From: an uncultured Bacilli bacterium
GTDB lineage: Bacteria > Bacillota_I > Bacilli_A > RF39 > UBA660
Direction: 5' to 3'
Assembly: GCA_910577505.1 (NCBI GenBank)
Contig: CAJTLN010000004.1
Span: 124,001-188,000 of the forward strand
DNA: 64,000 nt
In this document: one piece after another, positions 48,833 to 58,144 of the stretch
Layout of the letters: the number at the start of each line of letters is the position of its first letter
Position numbering within the stretch: the stretch's first letter is position 1
Notes under the pieces: generated by a model
What the model was told of the DNA's origin: nothing
Databases searched by the model: none
Seen by the model: only the letters and a program-made list of their open reading frames with translations
Translations under genes and position numbers: made by a program

Positions 48833-51800
48833 TCTTCACTTAGTTTTTTATAATAGTTATAACGCTTAATAGCATCTTGTTTATTTAATTCCAACATCTC
48901 TTTAGCTGCTTCTGGATCTTTCTTAACTAAACTATTATATCTTACTTCATTATTCAATAATGTTTCATATTTTTCGAAATCTGGTTCTCTACTATCTAGA
49001 TATAACTTATCCTCTTCTGGATTATATCTCATTAAAGTAGTATATCCACATTCAACAACTAATTTTTGTTCTGAAGTAGCATTACTCATACCGCCTTTAA
49101 TTCCTTGTTCAATACATGGACAATAAGCAATTATAATAGATGGTCCATTATGTTCTTCAGCCTCTTTAAATGCTTTAATTGTTTGCATAAAATTAGAACC
49201 AAATGATACATTAGCAACATAACAGTTAGGATATCCCATCGCTATCTTAAATAAGTCTTTCTTAGCAGTCTTTTTACCATTATCAGCAAATTGCGCTACT
49301 TGACCTATTCTAGAAGACTTACTAGCTTGTCCACCAGTATTAGAATATACCTCAGTATCAAGAACTAATATATTAACATTTTCCCCACTAGACAGAACAT
49401 GATCTATTCCACCAAATCCAATATCATAAGCCCATCCATCTCCTCCTAAAGTCCATACACTACGAGATGGTACATAGTTAATTATATCTTTAAGCTCACT
49501 AGGTATTTCTTTATCTAATAACTCATTCTTAATTTCACTAGTTATATCAAAGTCTTCTCTATTATCTAACCATTTATTAAATAACTCTCTTACATCATCA
49601 CTTACAGTATCAATGTTTTCTCTCATTACTTTTTCTACTCTATCACGAGACTTATTATAACTAACAAGCATTCCATATCCAAATTCAGCATTATCTTCAA
49701 ATAATGAATTAGCCCAAGGAATTGAATAAGGAGTACAAGGGACGCTACCACCATAAATAGATGAACAACCAGTTGCATTAGCAATAACTAATCTATCTCC
49801 AAATAATTGTGTTAATAATTTAATATAAGGAGTTTCTCCACATCCAGCACAAGACCCACTAAATTCAAATTTAGGCTTAATAAACTGACTACCTTTAATT
49901 GTATATTTAGGGAATAAATTTTCTGGATTTTCATAATTTTCAAAATATCCTTCTGCTCTTGTTTGTAAATTTTGATCATATTTACCAAACTCTAATGCTT
50001 TATTACCGGCTTTACCAGGACATGCATTAATACATAATCCACAACTAGTACAATCAGCTTCACTTACTAATATTTCAAAATTATATTCAGGTTTACCCAT
50101 CATAGGAACACCATTATCCTTATCTTGATGCGCAAATGGTCTTATTACTGCATGAGGGCAAACTATTGCACACTGACCACATTGAATACAATTTTCACTT
50201 ATCCATTTTGGTACATAAGTACTAACTTTTCTCTTCTCATTTTTAGATAATCCACAAGGAAATGTACCATCTCTATAAGGAACTAAATCACTAACGCTTA
50301 GTAAGTCTCCTCTTCTAGCATTAATTTCATCAAAGATATTACGTGTTATATTAACATTTTCTTCTACTATATCTAAGTTATTATCTACAAGGATTAAATT
50401 ATCCATAGCTTCCAGAATAGCTTTCTTATTAGCATTAATAATTTCTTCACCCTTAGTAGCAAATTGCTTTTCTATAGAATGATTAATCATATTAGTAGCA
50501 TCAGGGAAATCAATTAAATTCATAATAACCATTTCCATTATCTTACTAATCTTACCTTTAATACCCGCATTAAGTGCTATAGATTCAGCATCAATTATAT
50601 ATAATTTAACATGTCTTTTATTAATTACTTCTTTAACTTTATTAGGTAAGAAACCATTCATTTCATCCTTACTCTTCATCGTATTAATTACTAAAATACC
50701 ATTATCTTTAATATCATTAATCATATCAAACTTAAATAAATATTCTTCTTTAGTAATAACTACTATATCTGGTTTAGTTACATAATAAGGAGCATTTATC
50801 TTATTATCACTAATTCTTAAATTACATATAGTAACTCCACCACTCTTCTTAGAATCATATTGATTATATCCTTGAACAAATTTATCAGTATTAGTACCAA
50901 CTAATTTCATTATATCCTTACTTGTACTAACCATACCATCAGAACCAAAACCAAATATCTTAATTTCTTTAAATCCTAAATCTATAGTGTAATCATATTC
51001 TGGTAAACTTAAATAAGTTACATCATCATTAATTCCTATAGTAAAATTTTCTTTTAATTCACTTTCAAGCATCTTATAAACACTATATATTTGATCAGGA
51101 GTTGTATTCTTACTTGAAAGTCCATACCTTCCACCAACTATTTTTATATCAGTATTTTTAAGTACACTACATACATCTAAGTATAATGGCTCCCCAATAC
51201 TACCAGCTTCTTTAGTTCTATCTAATACTGCTACTCTCTTAGTATTTTGTGGTAATACATTTAATAAATATTTACTACTAAATGGTCTATATAAATGTAC
51301 TTCTACTAAACCAACTTTCTCCCCCTTATTTACTAAATCATTAACTACCAACTTAGCAGTATCACAAACACTACCCATAGCAACTATTACATTAGTAGCT
51401 TCTTTATCTCCATAATAGTTAAATGGTTTATAATCTTTACCAGTTAATTTATTTATTTCATTCATATAACTATTAACTATATCTGGCATCTTATCATATA
51501 ATTCATTTCTAGCTTCAACTGATTGAAAATAAATATCTTCATTTTCTGCCATACCTTTTTGTATACTAGCACCTACATTAAGCATTCTATTCTTAAATTC
51601 CTTTACTTTATCAAATGGAACTAATTTAATTAGATCTTCATCATTAAGTTCTTGTATCTTTGCTACTTCATGACTAGTTCTAAACCCATCAAAGAAATGA
51701 ACAAAAGGTAAACTTCCCTTTAATGCGCTTAAATGAGCTACTGCAGCTAAATTATTAGCATCTTCTACACTAGTAGAAGCTAACATACAAAATCCTGTCC

Positions 51801-52194
51801 CACGAGTTGCATATACATCTGAATGATCCCCAAATATTGATAATGCATGAGTAGCTAAAGTTCTTGCTGCCACATGTATTACAGCTGGTAAACATTCTCC
51901 AGCTATTTTATACATATTAGGAATCATTAAAAGTAAGCCTTGAGATGCTGTAAATGTTGTAGCTAAACTACCAGCAAGTAACGCTCCATGCATTGTTCCT
52001 GCAGCTCCTGCTTCACTTTGCATTTCCACTACTTTAACTTTATCTCTAAAAATATTTTTCTTATCACTATGACTTAAAACATCTACTTCTGAAGCCATAG
52101 GACTACTTGGCGTAATTGGATAAATACTTGCTATTTCACTAAATAAATAAGCTACATCAGCACAAGCTTTATTTCCATCTATAATTTTATACAT
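48820..52194 (-). CDS. nifJ: Pyruvate:ferredoxin (flavodoxin) oxidoreductase
   Basis: 1124 residues, single-chain type. Oxidises pyruvate to acetyl-CoA and CO2 while reducing ferredoxin, the usual anaerobic route. N-terminal YPITPSSPMASEVD is the thiamine-pyrophosphate pyrimidine domain; a gamma-type domain follows (KEIKIFGFGSDGMV); two [4Fe-4S] motifs are CIQCGQCAIVCPH and CTSCGLCINACPG; and the C-terminal thiamine-diphosphate domain has CAGCGETPY, GGDGWAYDIGFGGIDH and DTEVYSNTGGQ. A little shorter than the ~1170 of many homologues, but all cofactor motifs are present. AAGGAGATGATTTT precedes the ATG. Confidence 0.96.
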   Translation of the reverse strand: MYKIIDGNKACADVAYLFSEIASIYPITPSSPMASEVDVLSHSDKKNIFRDKVKVVEMQSEAGAAGTMHGALLAGSLATTFTASQGLLLMIPNMYKIAGECLPAVIHVAARTLATHALSIFGDHSDVYATRGTGFCMLASTSVEDANNLAAVAHLSALKGSLPFVHFFDGFRTSHEVAKIQELNDEDLIKLVPFDKVKEFKNRMLNVGASIQKGMAENEDIYFQSVEARNELYDKMPDIVNSYMNEINKLTGKDYKPFNYYGDKEATNVIVAMGSVCDTAKLVVNDLVNKGEKVGLVEVHLYRPFSSKYLLNVLPQNTKRVAVLDRTKEAGSIGEPLYLDVCSVLKNTDIKIVGGRYGLSSKNTTPDQIYSVYKMLESELKENFTIGINDDVTYLSLPEYDYTIDLGFKEIKIFGFGSDGMVSTSKDIMKLVGTNTDKFVQGYNQYDSKKSGGVTICNLRISDNKINAPYYVTKPDIVVITKEEYLFKFDMINDIKDNGILVINTMKSKDEMNGFLPNKVKEVINKRHVKLYIIDAESIALNAGIKGKISKIMEMVIMNLIDFPDATNMINHSIEKQFATKGEEIINANKKAILEAMDNLILVDNNLDIVEENVNITRNIFDEINARRGDLLSVSDLVPYRDGTFPCGLSKNEKRKVSTYVPKWISENCIQCGQCAIVCPHAVIRPFAHQDKDNGVPMMGKPEYNFEILVSEADCTSCGLCINACPGKAGNKALEFGKYDQNLQTRAEGYFENYENPENLFPKYTIKGSQFIKPKFEFSGSCAGCGETPYIKLLTQLFGDRLVIANATGCSSIYGGSVPCTPYSIPWANSLFEDNAEFGYGMLVSYNKSRDRVEKVMRENIDTVSDDVRELFNKWLDNREDFDITSEIKNELLDKEIPSELKDIINYVPSRSVWTLGGDGWAYDIGFGGIDHVLSSGENVNILVLDTEVYSNTGGQASKSSRIGQVAQFADNGKKTAKKDLFKIAMGYPNCYVANVSFGSNFMQTIKAFKEAEEHNGPSIIIAYCPCIEQGIKGGMSNATSEQKLVVECGYTTLMRYNPEEDKLYLDSREPDFEKYETLLNNEVRYNSLVKKDPEAAKEMLELNKQDAIKRYNYYKKLSEEKSE

Positions 52195-52232
52195 AAAATC
52201 ATCTCCTTAAATAATTAATATTATAAATTTTT

Positions 52233-53453
52233 CTACAGAGAAAGTCCATTATTTTGTTCATAATTTCCAAACATTTCTGCTTCATGCATCTTTGCATATC
52301 CTAATCCATCTAATACATTTGGTAACCAATGCTGATTGCCATCACTTAATGGGGCATGTATATCTCTTATTCTACCTAAAGTTATTTCATCTATATTATC
52401 CGGACTAACACCTATCTTACGATAATATTTAAGAATTTCCATACCAAGTTCAAAAAATCCTTCTTCTTTAGTATCAAAACCCCACCAACTTCCATCTGAT
52501 TTTTTAATACCAGCTGGATTATTAGAATTTATAAATAAAGGACTATTAAAACTACACTCAGCATTAACAATTGCATATAATAAACATCTATCTACTCCTA
52601 AAACATTAGCTACTCTATTTAATTGTTCAAGATAGTTATCTCCAGAAACATAACCATTTCTACAATATAATCCTTCTGAACTTATTCCCATTTGACCAGG
52701 CAATTGTTTCATACATCTAATCGCATAAACTAACAATTCTTCTTCACTATTTGCTTGAACAGTTTCACCTTTACAAGTTACTCCAGAAATTCTTCCCTCT
52801 AAATATTCGCTATCAGTAAAATTATTAGTTATATTAACTAAGTTTTGATATACATTGCCATAATCAAGTTGATAAATATCACATATATTTTGAATTAATA
52901 ATGCTCTTTCATCTATTTCTTCTACAACTTGATTATCTTCTTCGTCTATTAACTCATCGCTTTCTTCACTATAATCATGTTGTTCAATTAAAGCACTATA
53001 ATCAACCGAATTAATAGCTTCTTCTGTTAAATCATTCAAACTCTTTGTATATTCACTATAACTTGATTCATAACTTTCTTCTAAAGCTTGTGCATTTCTT
53101 TCTGGACCACCAGCTTCTAAATACTTTCCGCCTATAATAAGACAAACTACAATACCACCAACTATAATCTTTAATCCATGCCCTCTTCTTACTTTTTTCT
53201 TTGTATGATGTCTTCCTTTATTATATTTTTGATCTCTAGATACTTTATAATGCCTTTTAACATTTGTTCTTTGTATCTGTGTATTTGTCTTTCTAACTAT
53301 CACTTTTTCATAAGCTATATTCGGATTATTATGATATTTTCTTAATGCAATTATCTCCTCATCTGTCAAATCAAATAACAATGGTTTATCTAAATCAATA
53401 TATCTACCATACGGAGTAATTCTTCTAATATCCATTCTAGTTATATCTCTCAC
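52233..53453 (-). CDS. Membrane-anchored lysozyme-like (glucosaminidase-type) protein
   Basis: About 406 residues from a GTG at 53453 (AAGGTGATTATT upstream). A basic cytosolic N-terminus (residues 1-95, many K/R/H) precedes one membrane helix (~95-113) and an acidic linker. The C-terminal ~200 residues resemble glucosaminidase/lysozyme-fold enzymes: LLYAIVNAECSFNSPLFINSN (catalytic Glu), NNPAGIKKSDGSWWGFDT, EEGFFELGMEILKYY. It would cleave peptidoglycan outside. It is next to the surface polysaccharide locus. Active-site assignment is by pattern. Confidence 0.78.
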   Translation of the reverse strand: MRDITRMDIRRITPYGRYIDLDKPLLFDLTDEEIIALRKYHNNPNIAYEKVIVRKTNTQIQRTNVKRHYKVSRDQKYNKGRHHTKKKVRRGHGLKIIVGGIVVCLIIGGKYLEAGGPERNAQALEESYESSYSEYTKSLNDLTEEAINSVDYSALIEQHDYSEESDELIDEEDNQVVEEIDERALLIQNICDIYQLDYGNVYQNLVNITNNFTDSEYLEGRISGVTCKGETVQANSEEELLVYAIRCMKQLPGQMGISSEGLYCRNGYVSGDNYLEQLNRVANVLGVDRCLLYAIVNAECSFNSPLFINSNNPAGIKKSDGSWWGFDTKEEGFFELGMEILKYYRKIGVSPDNIDEITLGRIRDIHAPLSDGNQHWLPNVLDGLGYAKMHEAEMFGNYEQNNGLSL

Positions 53454-53487
53454 AATAATCACCTTATCTTCTAATAAATTATACCAT

Positions 53488-53513
53488 AAAAAAAAGGAAA
53501 TTACTTTCCTTTC
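53488..53513 (-). terminator. Terminator after the HAD-GtrA gene
   Basis: Minus-strand GGAAA / TTTCC stem (GGAAAGTAATTTCC) with a T8 tail. Confidence 0.7.
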
Positions 53514-54529
53514 TTAAATACAAATAACTTACTAAATACATAATTTAAAACCATAATAAGTACTTGAATTATAAATGTAACAATAACAATCCATAATTTA
53601 GATGTTAACCCAAATAAATTAAAGAACACATACGTTAAAATCATTTCCATCCCTAAAGTAAGTAATCTAGCTCCAACAAATTGTGATATTTCTTTTAATA
53701 TTTCTTTGTTTTTACTTCTAAATACAAATATTCTATTAGCTACATATGCAAATACAACTGCACAAACCCATGAAACACATACACCTATTTGAGCATCTAA
53801 CTTATCATTAACATCTAATACAGTAAAATAAAGTCCCCATTTAACAGCAATAGACACAAAAGTAGTTAATCCACCAACAATTAAGTAATTCCATACTTCT
53901 TCATTTTTATGGTAGATTCCCCATCCCCATCTCCAAAATCTAACTATTATATTTGGTTTATATTCATAATAGTTATATATATTATTCTTCTTAACCAGAT
54001 ATCCATCTTTTGCTACTTCAATCAAAGGTAAATCATGTATAGAATCAGTATACATTTTACTGATTATTGCATCTGGATATTTCTTTTTAAATAATTTAAC
54101 TTTCTCAGCACTATGACAATTTTTTCCACTTACTTTACCTGTTTTAGGATTTATATCTGTTGCAAATAAATCCTTTACTTTATATTTATCAGCTATTGGC
54201 TTTAACCAAAAATATCCTGAAGCAGATATTATAATATCATTCTTATGAGACTTTTTGTTTATCCAAAATTCTTTTAACTTATGTTCATGACTCTCCCAAA
54301 ATTCTGAAACAAAACTATCAGTATCAGGAAATTCTTTTAAGAAAGAAAATAATTTGTTTTTCATTTCTTCTTTTGTTCTTAACTTTAAGAAGTAAAGTAT
54401 TACTATTCCTAAAGATCCAATAAAATGTAATATTAATTTAGGTTTCTTCTTTATTGCAAATAATATTAAATCTACTCCTGAATCTCCATCATATATTGTT
54501 CCATCAAAATCATATAAATCTAATTTCAT
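53501..54529 (-). CDS. HAD phosphatase fused to a GtrA-family membrane domain
   Basis: About 342 residues. The N-terminal ~205 are a PSP-type HAD phosphatase: LYDFDGTIYDGD (Asp nucleophile and acid), IIISASGYF, and a TDSIHDLPLIEVA metal loop. The C-terminal ~130 are GtrA: four membrane helices with VWNYLIVGGLTTFVSIAVKWGLYF and a KLFVFK end. GtrA proteins flip or carry undecaprenyl-linked sugars. The fusion suggests dephosphorylation of a lipid-linked intermediate in surface glycan synthesis. AGGTGG precedes the ATG at 54529. Confidence 0.87.
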   Translation of the reverse strand: MKLDLYDFDGTIYDGDSGVDLILFAIKKKPKLILHFIGSLGIVILYFLKLRTKEEMKNKLFSFLKEFPDTDSFVSEFWESHEHKLKEFWINKKSHKNDIIISASGYFWLKPIADKYKVKDLFATDINPKTGKVSGKNCHSAEKVKLFKKKYPDAIISKMYTDSIHDLPLIEVAKDGYLVKKNNIYNYYEYKPNIIVRFWRWGWGIYHKNEEVWNYLIVGGLTTFVSIAVKWGLYFTVLDVNDKLDAQIGVCVSWVCAVVFAYVANRIFVFRSKNKEILKEISQFVGARLLTLGMEMILTYVFFNLFGLTSKLWIVIVTFIIQVLIMVLNYVFSKLFVFKKGK

Positions 54530-54559
54530 TTTTACCACCTGTCAATAATCATTATAACA

Positions 54560-54592
54560 TAAAAAAGAAAGTAATAATAAATTACCTTCTCT
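54560..54592 (-). terminator. Terminator after the PssE-like gene
   Basis: Minus-strand AGAAGGTAAT / ATTACTTTCT stem with a five-base loop, then a T6 tail. Confidence 0.72.
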
Positions 54593-55068
54593 TATTCATC
54601 TATTAACTTTTCTATTAACTTAATCATATTATTAGTATTACTCTTGTATTTATTTGGTTTAAACTTCTTAGCCATTTTTAAATACTTACTTAAATTATCT
54701 AAATCACTAACACCAATAATATTACCTGCCTCATCAAATTTTTCTATTATTTGTTTTTGATGATCATTAATATGTTCCCCATATTTAGCAAGTCTTGCAA
54801 CAGCAATAACTTTTTTATCTTTTTTAAGTCCTGTTATAATACTTCCTACACCACCATGAGTAATTAATAAATCACATTCTCCCATTAATTTATCAAATTC
54901 TTCTATAGGTATTAAATCAAATATTTCCATATCTTTTGTATCGTACTTTGTACATCCTGCTTGAACAACAACTTTATCTTTAATGTTGCCATTATCAATT
55001 TCTTTTTGTATTGCATCAAGTAATCTTGTAAATGGTTTATCTTGGGTTCCTAAAGTAACTAATATCAT
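54592..55068 (-). CDS. PssE/Alg13-like glycosyltransferase subunit
   Basis: 158 residues matching the C-terminal, catalytic half of a GT28-type enzyme: MILVTLGTQDKPFTRLL and CDLLITHGGVGSIITGLK (UDP-sugar-binding loop). Such proteins need a membrane partner of the PssD/Alg14 type, which is the gene at 56533-57012, separated by the LCP gene. Together they add the second sugar to a lipid-linked repeat. The start overlaps the LCP stop (TAATG). Confidence 0.87.
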   Translation of the reverse strand: MILVTLGTQDKPFTRLLDAIQKEIDNGNIKDKVVVQAGCTKYDTKDMEIFDLIPIEEFDKLMGECDLLITHGGVGSIITGLKKDKKVIAVARLAKYGEHINDHQKQIIEKFDEAGNIIGVSDLDNLSKYLKMAKKFKPNKYKSNTNNMIKLIEKLIDE

Positions 55069-56522
55069 TAAGCACCTCTCATTACTTGATTTATTTTTGC
55101 CTTTGCATTATCTATAGTTGCTTGATTAGGTATCATAACATATGTCATTTGTTTAGGCCAACTAGCTGTATAATTTTGACTATTAGATCCATCTACACTA
55201 ATGCTTTCAACAACCCAAGGTTTTAATGTATCTATTTGATTTTTAACAAGTTCTTGTACATCCTCTAATTCTAAGTTAGTTGTAAAATAAGGTTGAATAG
55301 AACCTAAAATATCATTATATTTTAGTAAATATTGTTTATTTTGTGATACTTTTTTTACAATAGCAGCTATCACATCTTGTTGATTTTTACCTCTATGTCT
55401 ATCTCCACTACTATAAGCATATCTTTCTCTTGCATAAGCTAACGCCTTTTCCCCATCCATATGATTAATTCCTTTTCTTACATACCATCCTTTTTTATGA
55501 TATGAATTAAAAGCTGTATCACTATAAACATCTATCCCATCAATTGCATCTACTACATTAGTTAAAGCCTTAAAATTAACTTTAACATAAGTATTAATAT
55601 TTATATCAAATATATTAGCTACAGTCTTCATTGATGTATTAGTCCCATATAAGCCTGCATGAGTAAGTTTATCTTTCATACCAGGTCTTCCATATACATC
55701 AACATAATAATCTCTAGGTATATTTACTAACAAAAGTTTATGTGTTGTTGGATTAACAACAACTAATATATTAACATCACTAAGTCCGCCAGTTGCAACT
55801 GAACTAGTATCTCTAGAATCTAAACCACTTAGATAAACTATAAATGAATCATTTACATTTATATCTGACTCTATTTTTTCTTGTTTACCTACAACTTCTA
55901 CTTCTCCCAATTTTTTTACATTTTTTTCGAAATTTTCATTTTCTTCTATAATAAGATTATATACCGTTGAACTAACTACAATAGCATCTACTTCTTTTAA
56001 TTCTAAACCAACTATTAAATCTCCAATCGAATGATACTTTTTATATTCTAATTTAGTTTCACTATCAAGCTTCTCCATTAATGATTCAGATTCTTGATCA
56101 AGTATGCCTACACTTTTCCCCTCTAGTTGTTTTATATCTGTATATTCTTCTTCATTCAAAGATAAAATATAATAATTAGTTTTCTCTTCGTTAGGAGCTA
56201 CTAATTCTCTTAAATTATCAAATGTTTTATTAGCATATGTAAATCCAAATATCATTACTGAACCAAATAATATAATTAATATCATACCAATAACATTTAC
56301 AATTTTATTTTTTGCTAACATTAATAATCCAAATATAATATTAACTACTAATAATACAGCAATCATTATAATCAAATATTTATTTGGTAAAATATTACCT
56401 ATCATAACAGTTATTCCTAACATACCTGAAGAAATAACACTTAATAATACAAATAATATTTTAATTATTAAATACACTTTATTAGTCTTTTTTACTTCTT
56501 TTTCTTTATTTTTCTTTGTCAT
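55068..56522 (-). CDS. LytR-CpsA-Psr (LCP) family ligase with an extra solute-binding-like domain
   Basis: About 484 residues. Three hydrophobic helices near the N-terminus, an external region with KSVGILDQES... and ELKEVDAIVVSS (resembling a substrate-binding-protein half, ~135-220), then the LCP domain (~235-480): SGLDSRDTS, DVNILVVVNP, NIPRDYYVDVYGRPGMKDKLTHA, LAYARERYAY...DRHRGKNQQDVI. LCP enzymes attach undecaprenyl-linked glycans to peptidoglycan. The ATG at 56522 follows AGGGGTGAT, ten bases after the previous gene's stop; the ATG 13 codons upstream overlaps that gene and is rejected. Confidence 0.88.
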   Translation of the reverse strand: MTKKNKEKEVKKTNKVYLIIKILFVLLSVISSGMLGITVMIGNILPNKYLIIMIAVLLVVNIIFGLLMLAKNKIVNVIGMILIILFGSVMIFGFTYANKTFDNLRELVAPNEEKTNYYILSLNEEEYTDIKQLEGKSVGILDQESESLMEKLDSETKLEYKKYHSIGDLIVGLELKEVDAIVVSSTVYNLIIEENENFEKNVKKLGEVEVVGKQEKIESDINVNDSFIVYLSGLDSRDTSSVATGGLSDVNILVVVNPTTHKLLLVNIPRDYYVDVYGRPGMKDKLTHAGLYGTNTSMKTVANIFDININTYVKVNFKALTNVVDAIDGIDVYSDTAFNSYHKKGWYVRKGINHMDGEKALAYARERYAYSSGDRHRGKNQQDVIAAIVKKVSQNKQYLLKYNDILGSIQPYFTTNLELEDVQELVKNQIDTLKPWVVESISVDGSNSQNYTASWPKQMTYVMIPNQATIDNAKAKINQVMRGA

Positions 56523-56532
56523 TATATCACCC

Positions 56533-57012
56533 CTAATATATCCATCCACCATAAATTGCATCAGGATAATATTCTAGCATACTTTCCCATTGTACTATAA
56601 AATGATCAGCAAACTTGTATATTAATCTTCCAGCTTTAGTTGGACTAGAATTATTAGCAAAGGTTTCAATAAATATAACTTTTTTACCAAATATTTTTGC
56701 TAAACAGCACATTGGTCCAACGTTATGTGAACCAGTAGTAACAACTACATCTGGTCTTATTTTTATCATCAAATATAATGATATCCAACAATTAGCAAAT
56801 AGTTTAAAAAGATAAGTAAGTTTTGCTTTAAATGTTGTATAAGTGCCAGATATTATATAATGTACTCTTCCTAGATGTTTATCTTTCAAACTTAAGTTAC
56901 TCTTAGTCTTTTCAGTTACTATTGTATAATCATATTTTTTAAAACAAGGTGCTAATTGTAATAATTCATTTAAATGTCCACCAGTACTTGCTATAAACAT
57001 AACTTTCTTCAT
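56533..57012 (-). CDS. PssD/Alg14-like glycosyltransferase anchor subunit
   Basis: 159 residues. N-terminal FIASTGGHLNELLQL and a C-terminal VVTTGSHNVGPMCCLAKIF...FIETFANNSSPTKAGRLI match Alg14/PssD, which recruits the catalytic PssE subunit to the membrane. A hydrophobic stretch (KLTYLFKLFANCWISLYLMI) may lie on or in the membrane. AAGGTGAATGT precedes the ATG. It is the first of a run PssD-LCP-PssE. Confidence 0.87.
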   Translation of the reverse strand: MKKVMFIASTGGHLNELLQLAPCFKKYDYTIVTEKTKSNLSLKDKHLGRVHYIISGTYTTFKAKLTYLFKLFANCWISLYLMIKIRPDVVVTTGSHNVGPMCCLAKIFGKKVIFIETFANNSSPTKAGRLIYKFADHFIVQWESMLEYYPDAIYGGWIY

Positions 57013-57021
57013 ACATTCACC

Positions 57022-57990
57022 TTAATTCTTTTTATTTTTTTCTACTATATAAACAATATTAGCAATTAATTTATTAAAGTATTTTAAATATAATCCTTTT
57101 TTACTATATCCTAAATATTTATTCTTTTTATATTCAGGAAATTTATTATTAACTGCTTCAACAACAGTATCTACACCCCTATTAAATTCATTTTTATCTT
57201 TCATCTTAGCTAATCTCTTTATAAAAGTTGCATATAAGTATCTTACATAAGTATATTCCAGTTCTTCTTTATATTCATCATAAAAATCATTTTCTTTATA
57301 ATATTCAACAACACCATCTAAATTGTATAAAAAATCATATAACTTACTATTATATACATAAGTAATTGAACCTTCTCTTTGTAAATAATAATAGTAATAT
57401 TCATTTACTATACCAATACTTTTTACATGTGGCAACAATCTGTACATAAATTCGACATCTTCAAACCAAACACCTTTTTTAAAACGTAAATCTCCTATAA
57501 CTTCTCTTTTATATATCTTATTACAAGCTGCTGGATAAAAATTATACATTACATCTTTTACTTCTTCTTTAGAATTGCAATCTTTGACTACACCTGAACT
57601 AACATTTAATTCATGATCAGGATATAACATTTTAACTCCACAAACTACTAAATCAAAATTATTTTCGTAAGCTTTTTCTAACATAGATGAATACATCTTA
57701 CTATCAACATAATCATCACTATCTAAGAATGTTATATATTCTCCAGTAGAAACTTCAATTCCAGCATTACGTGCCATTGATAAACCTTGATTCTCTTGAT
57801 CTACTACCTTAATAATATCTTTATATTTCTTTTTATATTCTTTAATTATTTTTAAAGTATCATCTTTAGAACCATCATTAACTAAAATAATCTCTATATC
57901 ATTTAATTCATTATCTATAACACTATCTATACACTTACTTAAATATTCTTGCACATTATAACAAGGTATAATAACACTTAATTTTTTCAT
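57022..57990 (-). CDS. GT2-family glycosyltransferase
   Basis: 322 residues. KLSVIIPCYNVQEYLSKCIDSV start, IILVNDGSKDDT (UDP contact), DQENQGLSMARNAGIEVSTGEYITFLDSDDYVD (D-x-D catalytic motif), and a later GVWFEDVEFMYRLL. Inverting, GT-A fold, cytosolic face, adds a sugar to a surface glycan. It starts the PssD-LCP-PssE run, ten bases before pssD. Confidence 0.92.
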   Translation of the reverse strand: MKKLSVIIPCYNVQEYLSKCIDSVIDNELNDIEIILVNDGSKDDTLKIIKEYKKKYKDIIKVVDQENQGLSMARNAGIEVSTGEYITFLDSDDYVDSKMYSSMLEKAYENNFDLVVCGVKMLYPDHELNVSSGVVKDCNSKEEVKDVMYNFYPAACNKIYKREVIGDLRFKKGVWFEDVEFMYRLLPHVKSIGIVNEYYYYYLQREGSITYVYNSKLYDFLYNLDGVVEYYKENDFYDEYKEELEYTYVRYLYATFIKRLAKMKDKNEFNRGVDTVVEAVNNKFPEYKKNKYLGYSKKGLYLKYFNKLIANIVYIVEKNKKN

Positions 57991-58107
57991 AATAGACCAT
58001 CCTTAATAATAAAATTATACTATAAATATAAAAACAATAAAAGATTGCTTTAAATTATTATAAGAACTTTATTATAAACTTAAAATTATTATAGTCTTTT
58101 AAATACA

Positions 58108-58144
58108 TAAAAAAATAGTTTTACTATAATGCAAAACTATTTTC
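58108..58144 (-). terminator. Terminator after the GT2-GT4 gene
   Basis: Minus-strand AAAATAGTTTT / AAAACTATTTT stem and T7 tail. The 57991-58107 gap holds nothing else recognisable. Confidence 0.72.
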
